Shown here piece by piece: positions 31,333 through 37,607 of a stretch of 37,607 bases of DNA (the first letter of the stretch is position 1; the number at the start of each line of letters is the position of its first letter). The notes beneath the pieces are model-generated. The model searched no databases. It was not told the DNA's origin and worked only from the letters and a program-made list of their open reading frames with translations. The stretch is from contig JAGQHJ010000017.1 of the NCBI GenBank assembly GCA_020431915.1, forward strand, positions 1-37,607. The letters are read 5' to 3'. A program made the translations under genes and the position numbers. The stretch is from Cyanobacteria bacterium HKST-UBA04 (GTDB lineage: Bacteria; Cyanobacteriota; Vampirovibrionia; Vampirovibrionales; JAGQHJ01).

Positions 31333-34212
31333 ATGACGCCTGATTCGCTTCTCTCCCAGACCGCTACGCATGCCGCCACCGCCACCGAGTCCGCTGTGGC
31401 GGGTTACCCGAACCCGTTGGCGGAGTATGTGATTGATTTGGCCCACAGTTCGGCCGCCACGGACAACCGGGCGCATCCCGGCCGGTATACCGAATCGCCC
31501 CTGCAAATGATTGGCGGCAAGGCCCGTGCCCTGGCACTGCTCAATGAAAGCTGCCGTCAGCTCAACATCCATGTGCCCCGGTGGTTTGTTTTAACCCCCA
31601 AGGCCTTCTTTGACAGCATCAACATCACCGAGCTCAATGCCCTGATTTCCCAGGGGGATGAGGCTGCGTTTGACGCGTGGTTCGAGAACATCAGCATTTG
31701 TGAAATGGCGCAGGCCGCCCTTCGGCAAGCCGTACAGCACCATGGGTTCGAGTCGGCTCGCCTGGCCGTCCGTTCTTCGGCTCGTCTGGAAGACAGCCAC
31801 CAGGTTTCCTTTGCCGGTATTTACCACAGCGAGCTGAATGTCTCCATCGAGAATCTGCACGACAGCATCAAGCAGGTGTGGCGTGCCGCCTTCCGCCAGC
31901 GCGTGCTCGACTACAGCCAAATTCACCATATTCCCACCCATATGCTGGTGCCGGCCGTTCTGGTTCAAAAGCTGGTTGATCCCGATGTCAGTGGCATTGC
32001 CTTTACGGCCGACCCGATCAAGAACCGGGTGGATCGCCAGCTGATTGCCGCCGCCTACGGGTTGGGCCTTGGGGTGGCTTCCGGCGAAATGGATGCGGAC
32101 CTGATTACCCTTGGTCCGCTTGAGGAAGTGCTGGATTACAATGTGGCCCACAAGGGAACCGCTCACCACTGCAACGGGCAAGAGGTTGTGGCATGCCCGG
32201 TGGAGGCCTCTCTGGCTGACCGGCCGGCCCTGTCGCAAAAACAGGCCCGGTACCTGGGTCGGGTTTTTAAGCGCATTGAAGCCCACTTCGGGACACCTCA
32301 GGATATTGAATGGGCCCTGAAGGACGGGACATTGTATATTTTGCAAAGCCGCCCCATTACCGCCTTTGATAAGGTAAAAACCGTTACCTTCTGGCACAAC
32401 GAGGGGGTGGACGAAATGTGGCCGGGCGTGATTGGCCCTGCTACCTTCGATTTGATACGGCGTGCCTATGCCATTGGGTATGACCGGTTTTTCCGGTTCT
32501 GTGGCGCCAGCCCGGCTCACTTGGAGGCCATTGCCCCTATTCGAGGCAAGCTGCTGGGCCTGATCCAAGGCCGCCTGTACTGGAACCAATCCCACTTGGA
32601 TGTGTTGTGGCAGTATCGGCCGCCCTTTACGGCGATCCAGTCATGGCTGCATGCCCACAGCCAACACCCGCACCACCAACATCCCGGCGTCGCCGGCCAG
32701 CCGGTGCCGTCGATGGTTGGGTTTTGTGCGGGTCTGCTCAACGGGTTTCAGTTGTTGCACCGCTTAAAAGGGGCCTGCACGCAAACCTTCCATGCCCTAA
32801 GCCAGAAAAGCCGCACGATGCCCCCGAACCCGAATCGTTTAAACGCGCACCAACTGGCCTTTAATATTGAATCGACCATGGACTGCCTGTTCCATCACTG
32901 GCATGTGTCGATTATGGTGAACTACACGACCAGCATTTGGTTTGATGCCCTGCAGTGGGCATGCAGCCGCTGGGTGGACACGGAGGGGGCCAAGCCCAAC
33001 CTGGCCAGCGATCTGCTGTGTGCCAATCCGCAACGGCCCAGCCACCAGCAAACCCGTGCCTTGCAAGCCCTGGCTCAAACCGTCAGTACCATGCCCAAAG
33101 TGATGGCAGCGTTTCGCCACAAATCGGGCAAGACCGCCATGGCGGCCATGTACGAGCACCCGGCCCTGGCCCAACAGTTTGAACGGTACATGCACCAGTA
33201 CGGCACCTGCGGTGACGACAGCTACATTATCGAGCGTGGATCGCTGGCCGAGGACCCCACCCCCCTGCTTCGAAGCATTGGCGAGTGGGCCTTTACCATG
33301 GCCTGGTCGAAGGTGGGCGACGATGCCCATGCCCACACCGATACCGAGCCCGATCGTGGGATGGCCGAGCTGGCCGAAAAAGCCGGTGCCGACATGGGGG
33401 CAGCCGTTCTGGGCTTGCCCAAAGGGGTTCAAATTCGCCAGGAAGCCGAGGCAACCGTGCAGTGGAAGCTTCAGCACAAGCCGATTGAACAGTGGCTGTT
33501 CCAGACGATTCTGGGCCAGGCTCGCTACTGGCTAAGCCAGAAAGAGCACCTGCATCGGGCCAATGCCCGTCTGCTGACCCAGCTTCGTTGGTATGCCCTG
33601 GCCCTGGGGTATCATCTGCAGCAAGCCGATGCCCTGGTGTATGCCGAGGATGTGATGATGCTGACCTTCCCGGAAATGATTGGCTACGTGCACGGTACGG
33701 CTGTCGACACGGCCCTCAAGCAGCTTGTTCGCCAGCGAAACAATGCCTACAAAAGCTACGAGCGTGCCCCGGCACCCGACCCCATGTTTGAAACGGCCGG
33801 GATGGTTTATGACCCCGAGCAGCAGTACACTATGTCCCCCATGACCCCGGTCGCGGCTTATGGCCATTGCCAAGGGGAAGAGGAAGGCGACGGGCTGGCG
33901 CTGACCGGCCAGGGCTGCTTCCCGGGCAAGCTGGAAGGCACCATTCGTATTGTGGACAATCCCAATGATCTCAGACCGGAGCCGGGCGATATCCTGCTGG
34001 TTCGCCAGGGCCATCCGGGCTTGATTCACCTGTTTCCTGCCGCTTCGGGGTTGATTATGGAGTACGGCAGCCCTCTGTCCCACGTGTCCATTCTGGCTCG
34101 CGAGCTGGAGCTGCCGACCCTGGTTGGGGTCAAGCATGCCACGCAGGCCCTGCACGATGGCGACCGGGTTGAACTGGACAGCCACCGAGGTACGGTACGC
34201 CGCCTGGACTAG
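31333..34212 (+). CDS. Rifampicin phosphotransferase-like / PEP-synthase-like dikinase
   Basis: A 959-aa enzyme with three parts. The N-terminal ATP-binding PPDK_N domain (about 50-350) contains MIGGKARALALLNE, ARLAVRSSARLEDS, SFAGIYHSELNV, VSGIAFTADPIKNR and the end motif ILQSRPIT. A large central domain (about 360-850) begins with FWHNEGVDEMWPGVIGPATFDL, the landmark of the rifampicin phosphotransferase and related families. The C-terminal swivelling phosphohistidine domain has His at about 917 in GSPLSHVSILARELELPTLVG. The PEP/pyruvate TIM barrel of true PEP synthase is missing, and the order matches rifampicin phosphotransferase (RPH) and PigC-like ligases. The acceptor substrate is unknown. 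I chose the ATG at 31333; a TTG at 31324 is also in frame. Confidence 0.85.
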   Translation: MTPDSLLSQTATHAATATESAVAGYPNPLAEYVIDLAHSSAATDNRAHPGRYTESPLQMIGGKARALALLNESCRQLNIHVPRWFVLTPKAFFDSINITELNALISQGDEAAFDAWFENISICEMAQAALRQAVQHHGFESARLAVRSSARLEDSHQVSFAGIYHSELNVSIENLHDSIKQVWRAAFRQRVLDYSQIHHIPTHMLVPAVLVQKLVDPDVSGIAFTADPIKNRVDRQLIAAAYGLGLGVASGEMDADLITLGPLEEVLDYNVAHKGTAHHCNGQEVVACPVEASLADRPALSQKQARYLGRVFKRIEAHFGTPQDIEWALKDGTLYILQSRPITAFDKVKTVTFWHNEGVDEMWPGVIGPATFDLIRRAYAIGYDRFFRFCGASPAHLEAIAPIRGKLLGLIQGRLYWNQSHLDVLWQYRPPFTAIQSWLHAHSQHPHHQHPGVAGQPVPSMVGFCAGLLNGFQLLHRLKGACTQTFHALSQKSRTMPPNPNRLNAHQLAFNIESTMDCLFHHWHVSIMVNYTTSIWFDALQWACSRWVDTEGAKPNLASDLLCANPQRPSHQQTRALQALAQTVSTMPKVMAAFRHKSGKTAMAAMYEHPALAQQFERYMHQYGTCGDDSYIIERGSLAEDPTPLLRSIGEWAFTMAWSKVGDDAHAHTDTEPDRGMAELAEKAGADMGAAVLGLPKGVQIRQEAEATVQWKLQHKPIEQWLFQTILGQARYWLSQKEHLHRANARLLTQLRWYALALGYHLQQADALVYAEDVMMLTFPEMIGYVHGTAVDTALKQLVRQRNNAYKSYERAPAPDPMFETAGMVYDPEQQYTMSPMTPVAAYGHCQGEEEGDGLALTGQGCFPGKLEGTIRIVDNPNDLRPEPGDILLVRQGHPGLIHLFPAASGLIMEYGSPLSHVSILARELELPTLVGVKHATQALHDGDRVELDSHRGTVRRLD

Positions 34213-34230
34213 TACCGCGTTAGTTGTACG

Positions 34231-34269
34231 CGTTACTCGTGCCCGTTACTCGTGCCCGTTACTCGTACT
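34231..34269. repeat. 13-bp tandem repeat across a gene end
   Basis: CGTTACTCGTGCC occurs twice exactly (34231-34243, 34244-34256), followed by a third copy that diverges at its end (34257-34269). It covers the last codons and stop of the minus-strand gene, so the stop codon frame is itself part of the repeat. Confidence 0.85.
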
Positions 34270-35346
34270 GCTGCCGCTGGGCTGAGGGGCGCTTTCCTGC
34301 ACGGACAGCGGCTGCTCGATAAAGCGGATGGTGTCGCTGGCCTTGTCGCGGTAGGTAACCCGAAGTAGGGCCTGATCGATACTGCGCGGAATCAGGCTGT
34401 GGGTGCTGGCCACGGTATTGGGGGGCAGTTTGTTGGGCGAAAACTGGTTGGCAAAATCGTTCAGGCTTTTTGGAGCGGCTGCCTGGTCCTTGTCGAGCAA
34501 GGACACTTCTTCGCTGATGGCTTTGACGCCCGTCTCGGGTTTAAAATCCTCGACCAGGCTGTCGAGGGTTTTATAGTTGGGGGTGCGATCCATTTCGGCG
34601 GCCGTCATGCCCGAGTAGGACGGAAAGACATGGGCGTCGAGCAGCTCGATTTGATCCGGGGCCTCGTTGGTCAGGCGAATCTCGACGGCGTAAAAACGGT
34701 TGCGCAGCTTGCGCGAGTCCAGGGTTAACGGCTGGGTTTCAATCAGCACGTTGGGGTGCTGGTACCGGTTAACCGTCACTTTCTGCGGCTGGGGTGGGGT
34801 GGGCTGAGCCGGGGCCGGTTTGGTGGCTTCCGGTTTGGTTGCGGTTTTTGGGGTTGCCGTTTTTTTGGTGGCTGTTTTTGAGGGGGACGTTTTTGACGGG
34901 GTGGATTCGGTTTTGGTGGCTTTGCTTTTTGCGGGACTTTTTGCCGGCGGGGTGGTTTCGCCGTCTTTTATTTCAGCCGTGCCAGGATCAAAGGCCGAAG
35001 GATCCGGCTTTTCAGCCGCTGGTTGCTCTGCATGGCGGGCCAACTGCTGGCGTACGTTTCTTTGCTCGAGGGTTAGCCCTTTTGTGGGTTCATGCTTTTG
35101 GGTTTTGGCCGGGGTGGTGGTGGTATGCTCCGCCACACCCATCATGGCCGTTGCCTCTTGCTGGGGCGGCAGCTTGGGCAGTGGGGCCGAGCGAGTGCTT
35201 GCAAACGAAGGGCTCGCCACCATCACCGATACCGCAATGGCGCAGGCACACCCTGTGGCAACTGTGGCAACTGGGGCGATTGGGCGCTTAAACCCTTGGG
35301 TTGTTTTTACCGGACCAGCCAAAAAGCTTAACAAACCAGCACGCAT
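34246..35346 (-). CDS. Secreted or anchored Lys/Thr/Pro-rich protein, 366 aa
   Basis: I chose the ATG at 35346 because GGAGG lies about 10 bp upstream; a TTG two codons earlier is also open. The N-terminus has a basic region and a hydrophobic segment ending in an Ala-x-Ala-like site (about 23-50, VATGCACAIAVSVMVASPSFA), consistent with a signal peptide. A long low-complexity linker (about 85-188) is rich in Lys, Thr, Pro and Ala, with KTAT/KPA units like histone H1 tails. The C-terminal part (about 190-355) is a folded beta-rich domain (YAVEIRLTNEAPDQIELLDAHVF). No family is recognised. The linker may span the cell envelope or bind polyanions (inference). It is divergent from the gene at 35580. 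Confidence 0.75.
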   Translation of the reverse strand: MRAGLLSFLAGPVKTTQGFKRPIAPVATVATGCACAIAVSVMVASPSFASTRSAPLPKLPPQQEATAMMGVAEHTTTTPAKTQKHEPTKGLTLEQRNVRQQLARHAEQPAAEKPDPSAFDPGTAEIKDGETTPPAKSPAKSKATKTESTPSKTSPSKTATKKTATPKTATKPEATKPAPAQPTPPQPQKVTVNRYQHPNVLIETQPLTLDSRKLRNRFYAVEIRLTNEAPDQIELLDAHVFPSYSGMTAAEMDRTPNYKTLDSLVEDFKPETGVKAISEEVSLLDKDQAAAPKSLNDFANQFSPNKLPPNTVASTHSLIPRSIDQALLRVTYRDKASDTIRFIEQPLSVQESAPQPSGSSTSNGHE

Positions 35347-35483
35347 CGACAAACATCCTCCACAAAAATCGTCTATCCTGAACCCCTACCTTAGCACAGC
35401 CGCTGTCGTTAGAGTAGGCGGTGGTCGATGTGAAGATATCTTAATAATATAAAGTTTTGAGTCAATTATAAGGCTCTTTTCGG

Positions 35484-35505
35484 TTTTATTTATATATAAT
35501 ATATA
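35484..35505 (+). promoter_or_regulatory. AT-rich promoter block, copy 1
   Basis: A 22-bp run beginning TTTTATTTATATATAATA is repeated exactly at 36685-36706, upstream of the next gene. It contains an embedded TATAAT. The sequence on either side differs, so only the block itself is conserved. It lies 74 bp before the ATG at 35580. The surrounding 230 bp are much more AT-rich than the rest of the window. Confidence 0.6.
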
Positions 35506-35579
35506 TCTAAAATCGTTCTAATGGCTCAAGCGTTCGTAGTTTAAAGTGTGCACGACACAGTGTTAATGAGTATTTGGGT

Positions 35580-36551
35580 ATGTTTTTCCAAACCAATCAA
35601 TGGACCAACGCGACACGGAATCTACTGGATTCGACGTTGTATAGCACGTCGAGTACCCGTAATACCGGCTTAGGGTCTGCATGGCAACCGTATACCCCGC
35701 TGGGCTGGCAGCAGTCGCTGCCTATGTTCAACGCCTTTTCCGGTGCGGCTTGGAACCCCTTGCTGGCCTGGAGCCAGCCGTTTAACCACTGGCCTACGTC
35801 CAGCCCGCCACCTTCCCAAGCCGATCAGCCAACCCCTTCTCTGACGGCCACCACCGCTTCCCCTGCTTCGACCCAGGCTTCGAGCCAATCCTCTAGCCAA
35901 GCTTCAACCTGGCTGAACCAGTTCGTTAGTGCGTTTAACCGGGCTTCCCAGCCAAATCTGTTCGGTTTAACCGGTTATAACCCGTATGGGGTGTCTTCGT
36001 TTGGTCTGTACCCGGCATTAACCAGCCCGAATATGGCCTTGTCGGCCCTGCAGGGGCAATCGCTTTTGGGCCAGCCAAGCCTGTATGGGTGGGGGCTGGC
36101 CAACACGGGTCTGCTGGCTAACGTTGCGCCCGTTTCAGCCGCTAAGCCTTCACCAGCAACGGCCACGACCGTCGGGGCCTCCAGTCAGCCGGTGGTTAAG
36201 ACAGCCGCTGTATCGGCGCCTCTCGTTGTGGCCGAATCCATCGGTGCTCCTTTGACCCAAACCACGGCGTACCAAACTACGCTGGAAGGCAGCCTGGAGG
36301 GGGCTTATGCTCAAAGCCTGGTGACGCTGGCCGACACGATGACCGACACCAGCAGCTACGACTGGGCGCTGACCAACACGATGACCGATACGACGGCCGA
36401 CACGATTGCCTGGGTAGACGATACCGACTATTTTGCCAGCCTTGAATACAACGACAGCAGCTATTGGGAAGACCCCGCCATTTACGCCAACACCCAGTAC
36501 GCCGATTCGGCTTATTGGGCCGATTCGGTGGACAACACGTTCTGGGCGTAA
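35580..36551 (+). CDS. Low-complexity Ser/Thr/Ala/Pro-rich protein, 323 aa
   Basis: I do not recognise a family. I chose the ATG at 35580; a TTG two codons earlier is in frame, and neither has a clear ribosome site. The N-terminal third is aromatic and Asn/Ser/Thr-rich. A Pro/Ser/Thr/Gln linker lies at about 75-115 (ASSQSSSQAS). Gly/Leu/Tyr-rich segments follow, such as FGLTGYNPYGVSSFGLY. The last 70 residues are strongly acidic with a repeated TMTDT motif and Tyr/Trp in acidic contexts (SSYWEDP, SAYWADS), ending FWA. No signal peptide is obvious. It shares its promoter block with the next gene. Confidence 0.65.
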   Translation: MFFQTNQWTNATRNLLDSTLYSTSSTRNTGLGSAWQPYTPLGWQQSLPMFNAFSGAAWNPLLAWSQPFNHWPTSSPPPSQADQPTPSLTATTASPASTQASSQSSSQASTWLNQFVSAFNRASQPNLFGLTGYNPYGVSSFGLYPALTSPNMALSALQGQSLLGQPSLYGWGLANTGLLANVAPVSAAKPSPATATTVGASSQPVVKTAAVSAPLVVAESIGAPLTQTTAYQTTLEGSLEGAYAQSLVTLADTMTDTSSYDWALTNTMTDTTADTIAWVDDTDYFASLEYNDSSYWEDPAIYANTQYADSAYWADSVDNTFWA

Positions 36552-36684
36552 CCCACGCCCAAGGCAAACCGTTTGTCAGACCCCATGCTGGCCATGGAGA
36601 GGCCTTTCGATCGCGTAACGGCCGAAATGTTGAGCCAGGGTCGGTCAAAGTGAGCACTTTGGGGCAATTTTTTAAATTATTTGT

Positions 36685-36706
36685 TTTTATTTATATATAA
36701 TATATA
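36685..36706 (+). promoter_or_regulatory. AT-rich promoter block, copy 2
   Basis: The same 22-bp run as at 35484-35505, with TATAAT inside, lies 28 bp before the next ATG. The distance to the start codon is shorter than for copy 1 (28 against 74 bp). The rest of the 183-bp gap shows no gene and no clear terminator for the preceding gene. Confidence 0.6.
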
Positions 36707-36734
36707 GCATCAGGCTGACAGGGATGTATAAGCG

Positions 36735-37562
36735 ATGACTTTTTTACCAAACACATGGGCCGCTGTGGCCAATACCGCCGTTTACGGGCTGCCCTTTGTG
36801 GGCAATAACAACGGCAACGGGTCGCAGATTTTTGGCTTGCCCTTTGTGGGCAATAACAACGGCAACGGGCCGCAGATTTTTGGCTTGCCCTTTGTGGGTA
36901 ACAACAACGGTTTTCCTGGTGGCATGGGGGGAATGTTGCCCCCGTTACCCATTTGGAACCTGCCTGGCAACGGCTCGACAGGGTTTCCGTTCCCCACCTG
37001 GGATCCGCGCACGACCACCGGTCCTGTGATCTGGGATCCGCCTACGGCCACCGGTCCTGTGATCTGGAATCCACCCACAACCACCGGTCCTGTGATCTGG
37101 GATCCGCCCACGACGACTGGTCCTGTTATTGATCCGCCATGGTACCCGCCTACGGCGACCACTGGTCCCGTGATTTGGGATCCGCCGGTAACCACGACTG
37201 GCCCTGTGGTGTCGCAGCCACCGATTGCCACAACGGGGCCTCACATTTGGACGCTGCCGGTGGTGGGGGGCACCCCGCCCGGACCTGTTTATTCCGGTTC
37301 TTCCTACGACTATAGCCACTCGATGGACGACTTCAGCACGCCGGACGTCTACACGACCTACGATTCTCACGATTCCTTTGGCAGCTACGGGTATCCGGTA
37401 GCACCGACTCCGGCCCCGACGCCCACGACGGGTTCGCCCCCTTACAACCCCTATGACCCCAACGATTATTTGGACGGCCTCGATGGCCCCTTAACCGTTG
37501 GGTCGGGCCTGGGCTTTGGCCGGCCTCGGGGCTCGGGTGGCGGCATCTTCGGGATCTTTTAA
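36735..37562 (+). CDS. Tandem-repeat protein rich in Pro, Thr, Gly and Asn, 275 aa
   Basis: Not a recognised family. The N-terminus contains two full copies and one partial copy of GLPFVGNNNGNG(S/P)QIF (16 residues, about 18-60). A middle region has about seven copies of an 11-residue unit, W(D/N)PP(T/V)(T/A)TTGPVI, with variants (about 89-172). A Tyr/Asp/Ser-rich segment follows, then a Pro/Thr part and a glycine-rich end GRPRGSGGGIFGIF. The repeats are almost identical at the DNA level, which points to recent expansion. There is no signal peptide. It ends 45 bp before the window edge. Together with the previous gene it forms a pair of low-complexity proteins under a shared promoter type. 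Confidence 0.7.
   Translation: MTFLPNTWAAVANTAVYGLPFVGNNNGNGSQIFGLPFVGNNNGNGPQIFGLPFVGNNNGFPGGMGGMLPPLPIWNLPGNGSTGFPFPTWDPRTTTGPVIWDPPTATGPVIWNPPTTTGPVIWDPPTTTGPVIDPPWYPPTATTGPVIWDPPVTTTGPVVSQPPIATTGPHIWTLPVVGGTPPGPVYSGSSYDYSHSMDDFSTPDVYTTYDSHDSFGSYGYPVAPTPAPTPTTGSPPYNPYDPNDYLDGLDGPLTVGSGLGFGRPRGSGGGIFGIF
36786..36914 (+). repeat. 48-bp in-frame tandem repeat
   Basis: Unit 1 (36786-36833) and unit 2 (36834-36881) are nearly identical; a partial third unit runs to 36914. Each encodes GLPFVGNNNGNG(S/P)QIF. Confidence 0.9.
36999..37250 (+). repeat. 33-bp in-frame tandem repeats
   Basis: About seven degenerate 33-bp units encode WDPPTTTGPVI-type repeats. The first four are closest; later units carry small insertions (IDPPWYPPTAT) and drift toward the 3' end. 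Confidence 0.85.
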
Positions 37563-37607
37563 CCGGCGCTTAGCTCTATCCCTTTCAACGGGCATGAGGC
37601 GTTGCAG

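Noticed and set aside
31333..34212. Calling the large dikinase PEP synthase (PpsA)
   Set aside because: The phosphohistidine domain is at the C-terminus and the PEP/pyruvate barrel is missing, so the PpsA architecture does not fit.

Overview
This window reads as a chromosomal segment of a diderm, free-swimming or formerly flagellated bacterium. The most likely placement is the non-photosynthetic side of the Cyanobacteriota (Vampirovibrionia/'Melainabacteria'). The evidence is indirect: nusB lies directly upstream of ftsY as in cyanobacteria, NusB carries a long internal insertion, and there are no photosynthesis genes. Other pointers are fliW-csrA, an SRP GTPase with an unusual Gly/Met/Pro tail, an actinobacterial-type (Sdh1-like) succinate dehydrogenase and several large lineage-specific proteins. 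The phylum call is inference, not proof. No rRNA, tRNA, CRISPR array, insertion sequence or phage gene was recognised.

Layout. 1-4216: partial ruvA (minus), then nusB-ftsY-ffh (plus), a housekeeping transcription/protein-targeting operon. Between them lies a block of 11-bp direct repeats resembling a Pho box. 4310-7651: an unknown gene and sdhAB (minus). 7977-9590: a small membrane protein and mutY. 9577-12159 (minus): the most interesting locus, a copper/metal-binding RiPP operon of the bufferin/HvfA type. It has a secreted precursor with ten Cys-Gly motifs, a second secreted single-cysteine mini-peptide, an intrinsic terminator, the MNIO (DUF692) enzyme and its DUF2063 partner. A fur-family regulator lies just upstream.

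13379-16933: tatA and two large proteins of unknown function. 17007-19403 (minus): a probable operon of a 64-aa protein, surE and a FAD oxidoreductase. 19607-21813: feoA-feoB ferrous-iron uptake, overlapping by 4 bp. 22066-23548: an unknown gene and uppP. 23655-23825: a 56-aa gene too short for routine ORF calling. 24081-25726: fliW-csrA and a TPR protein. 25810-28770: a membrane-anchored double-domain M16 protease. 28854-30785: thrB (plus) and pheA (minus), convergent. 30786-34212: a long regulatory region followed by a large rifampicin-phosphotransferase-like dikinase. The region holds 11-bp repeats, a -10, a long-stem RNA structure and a terminator-like hairpin. 34246-37562: a secreted Lys/Thr/Pro-rich protein and two low-complexity proteins that share a nearly identical AT-rich promoter block.

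Together the window holds basic housekeeping (SRP, recombination, base excision repair, Tat export, lipid carrier recycling, amino-acid synthesis) and a metal-homeostasis theme (bufferin-type operon, Fur, Feo). It also holds a set of uncharacterised surface or secreted repeat proteins.
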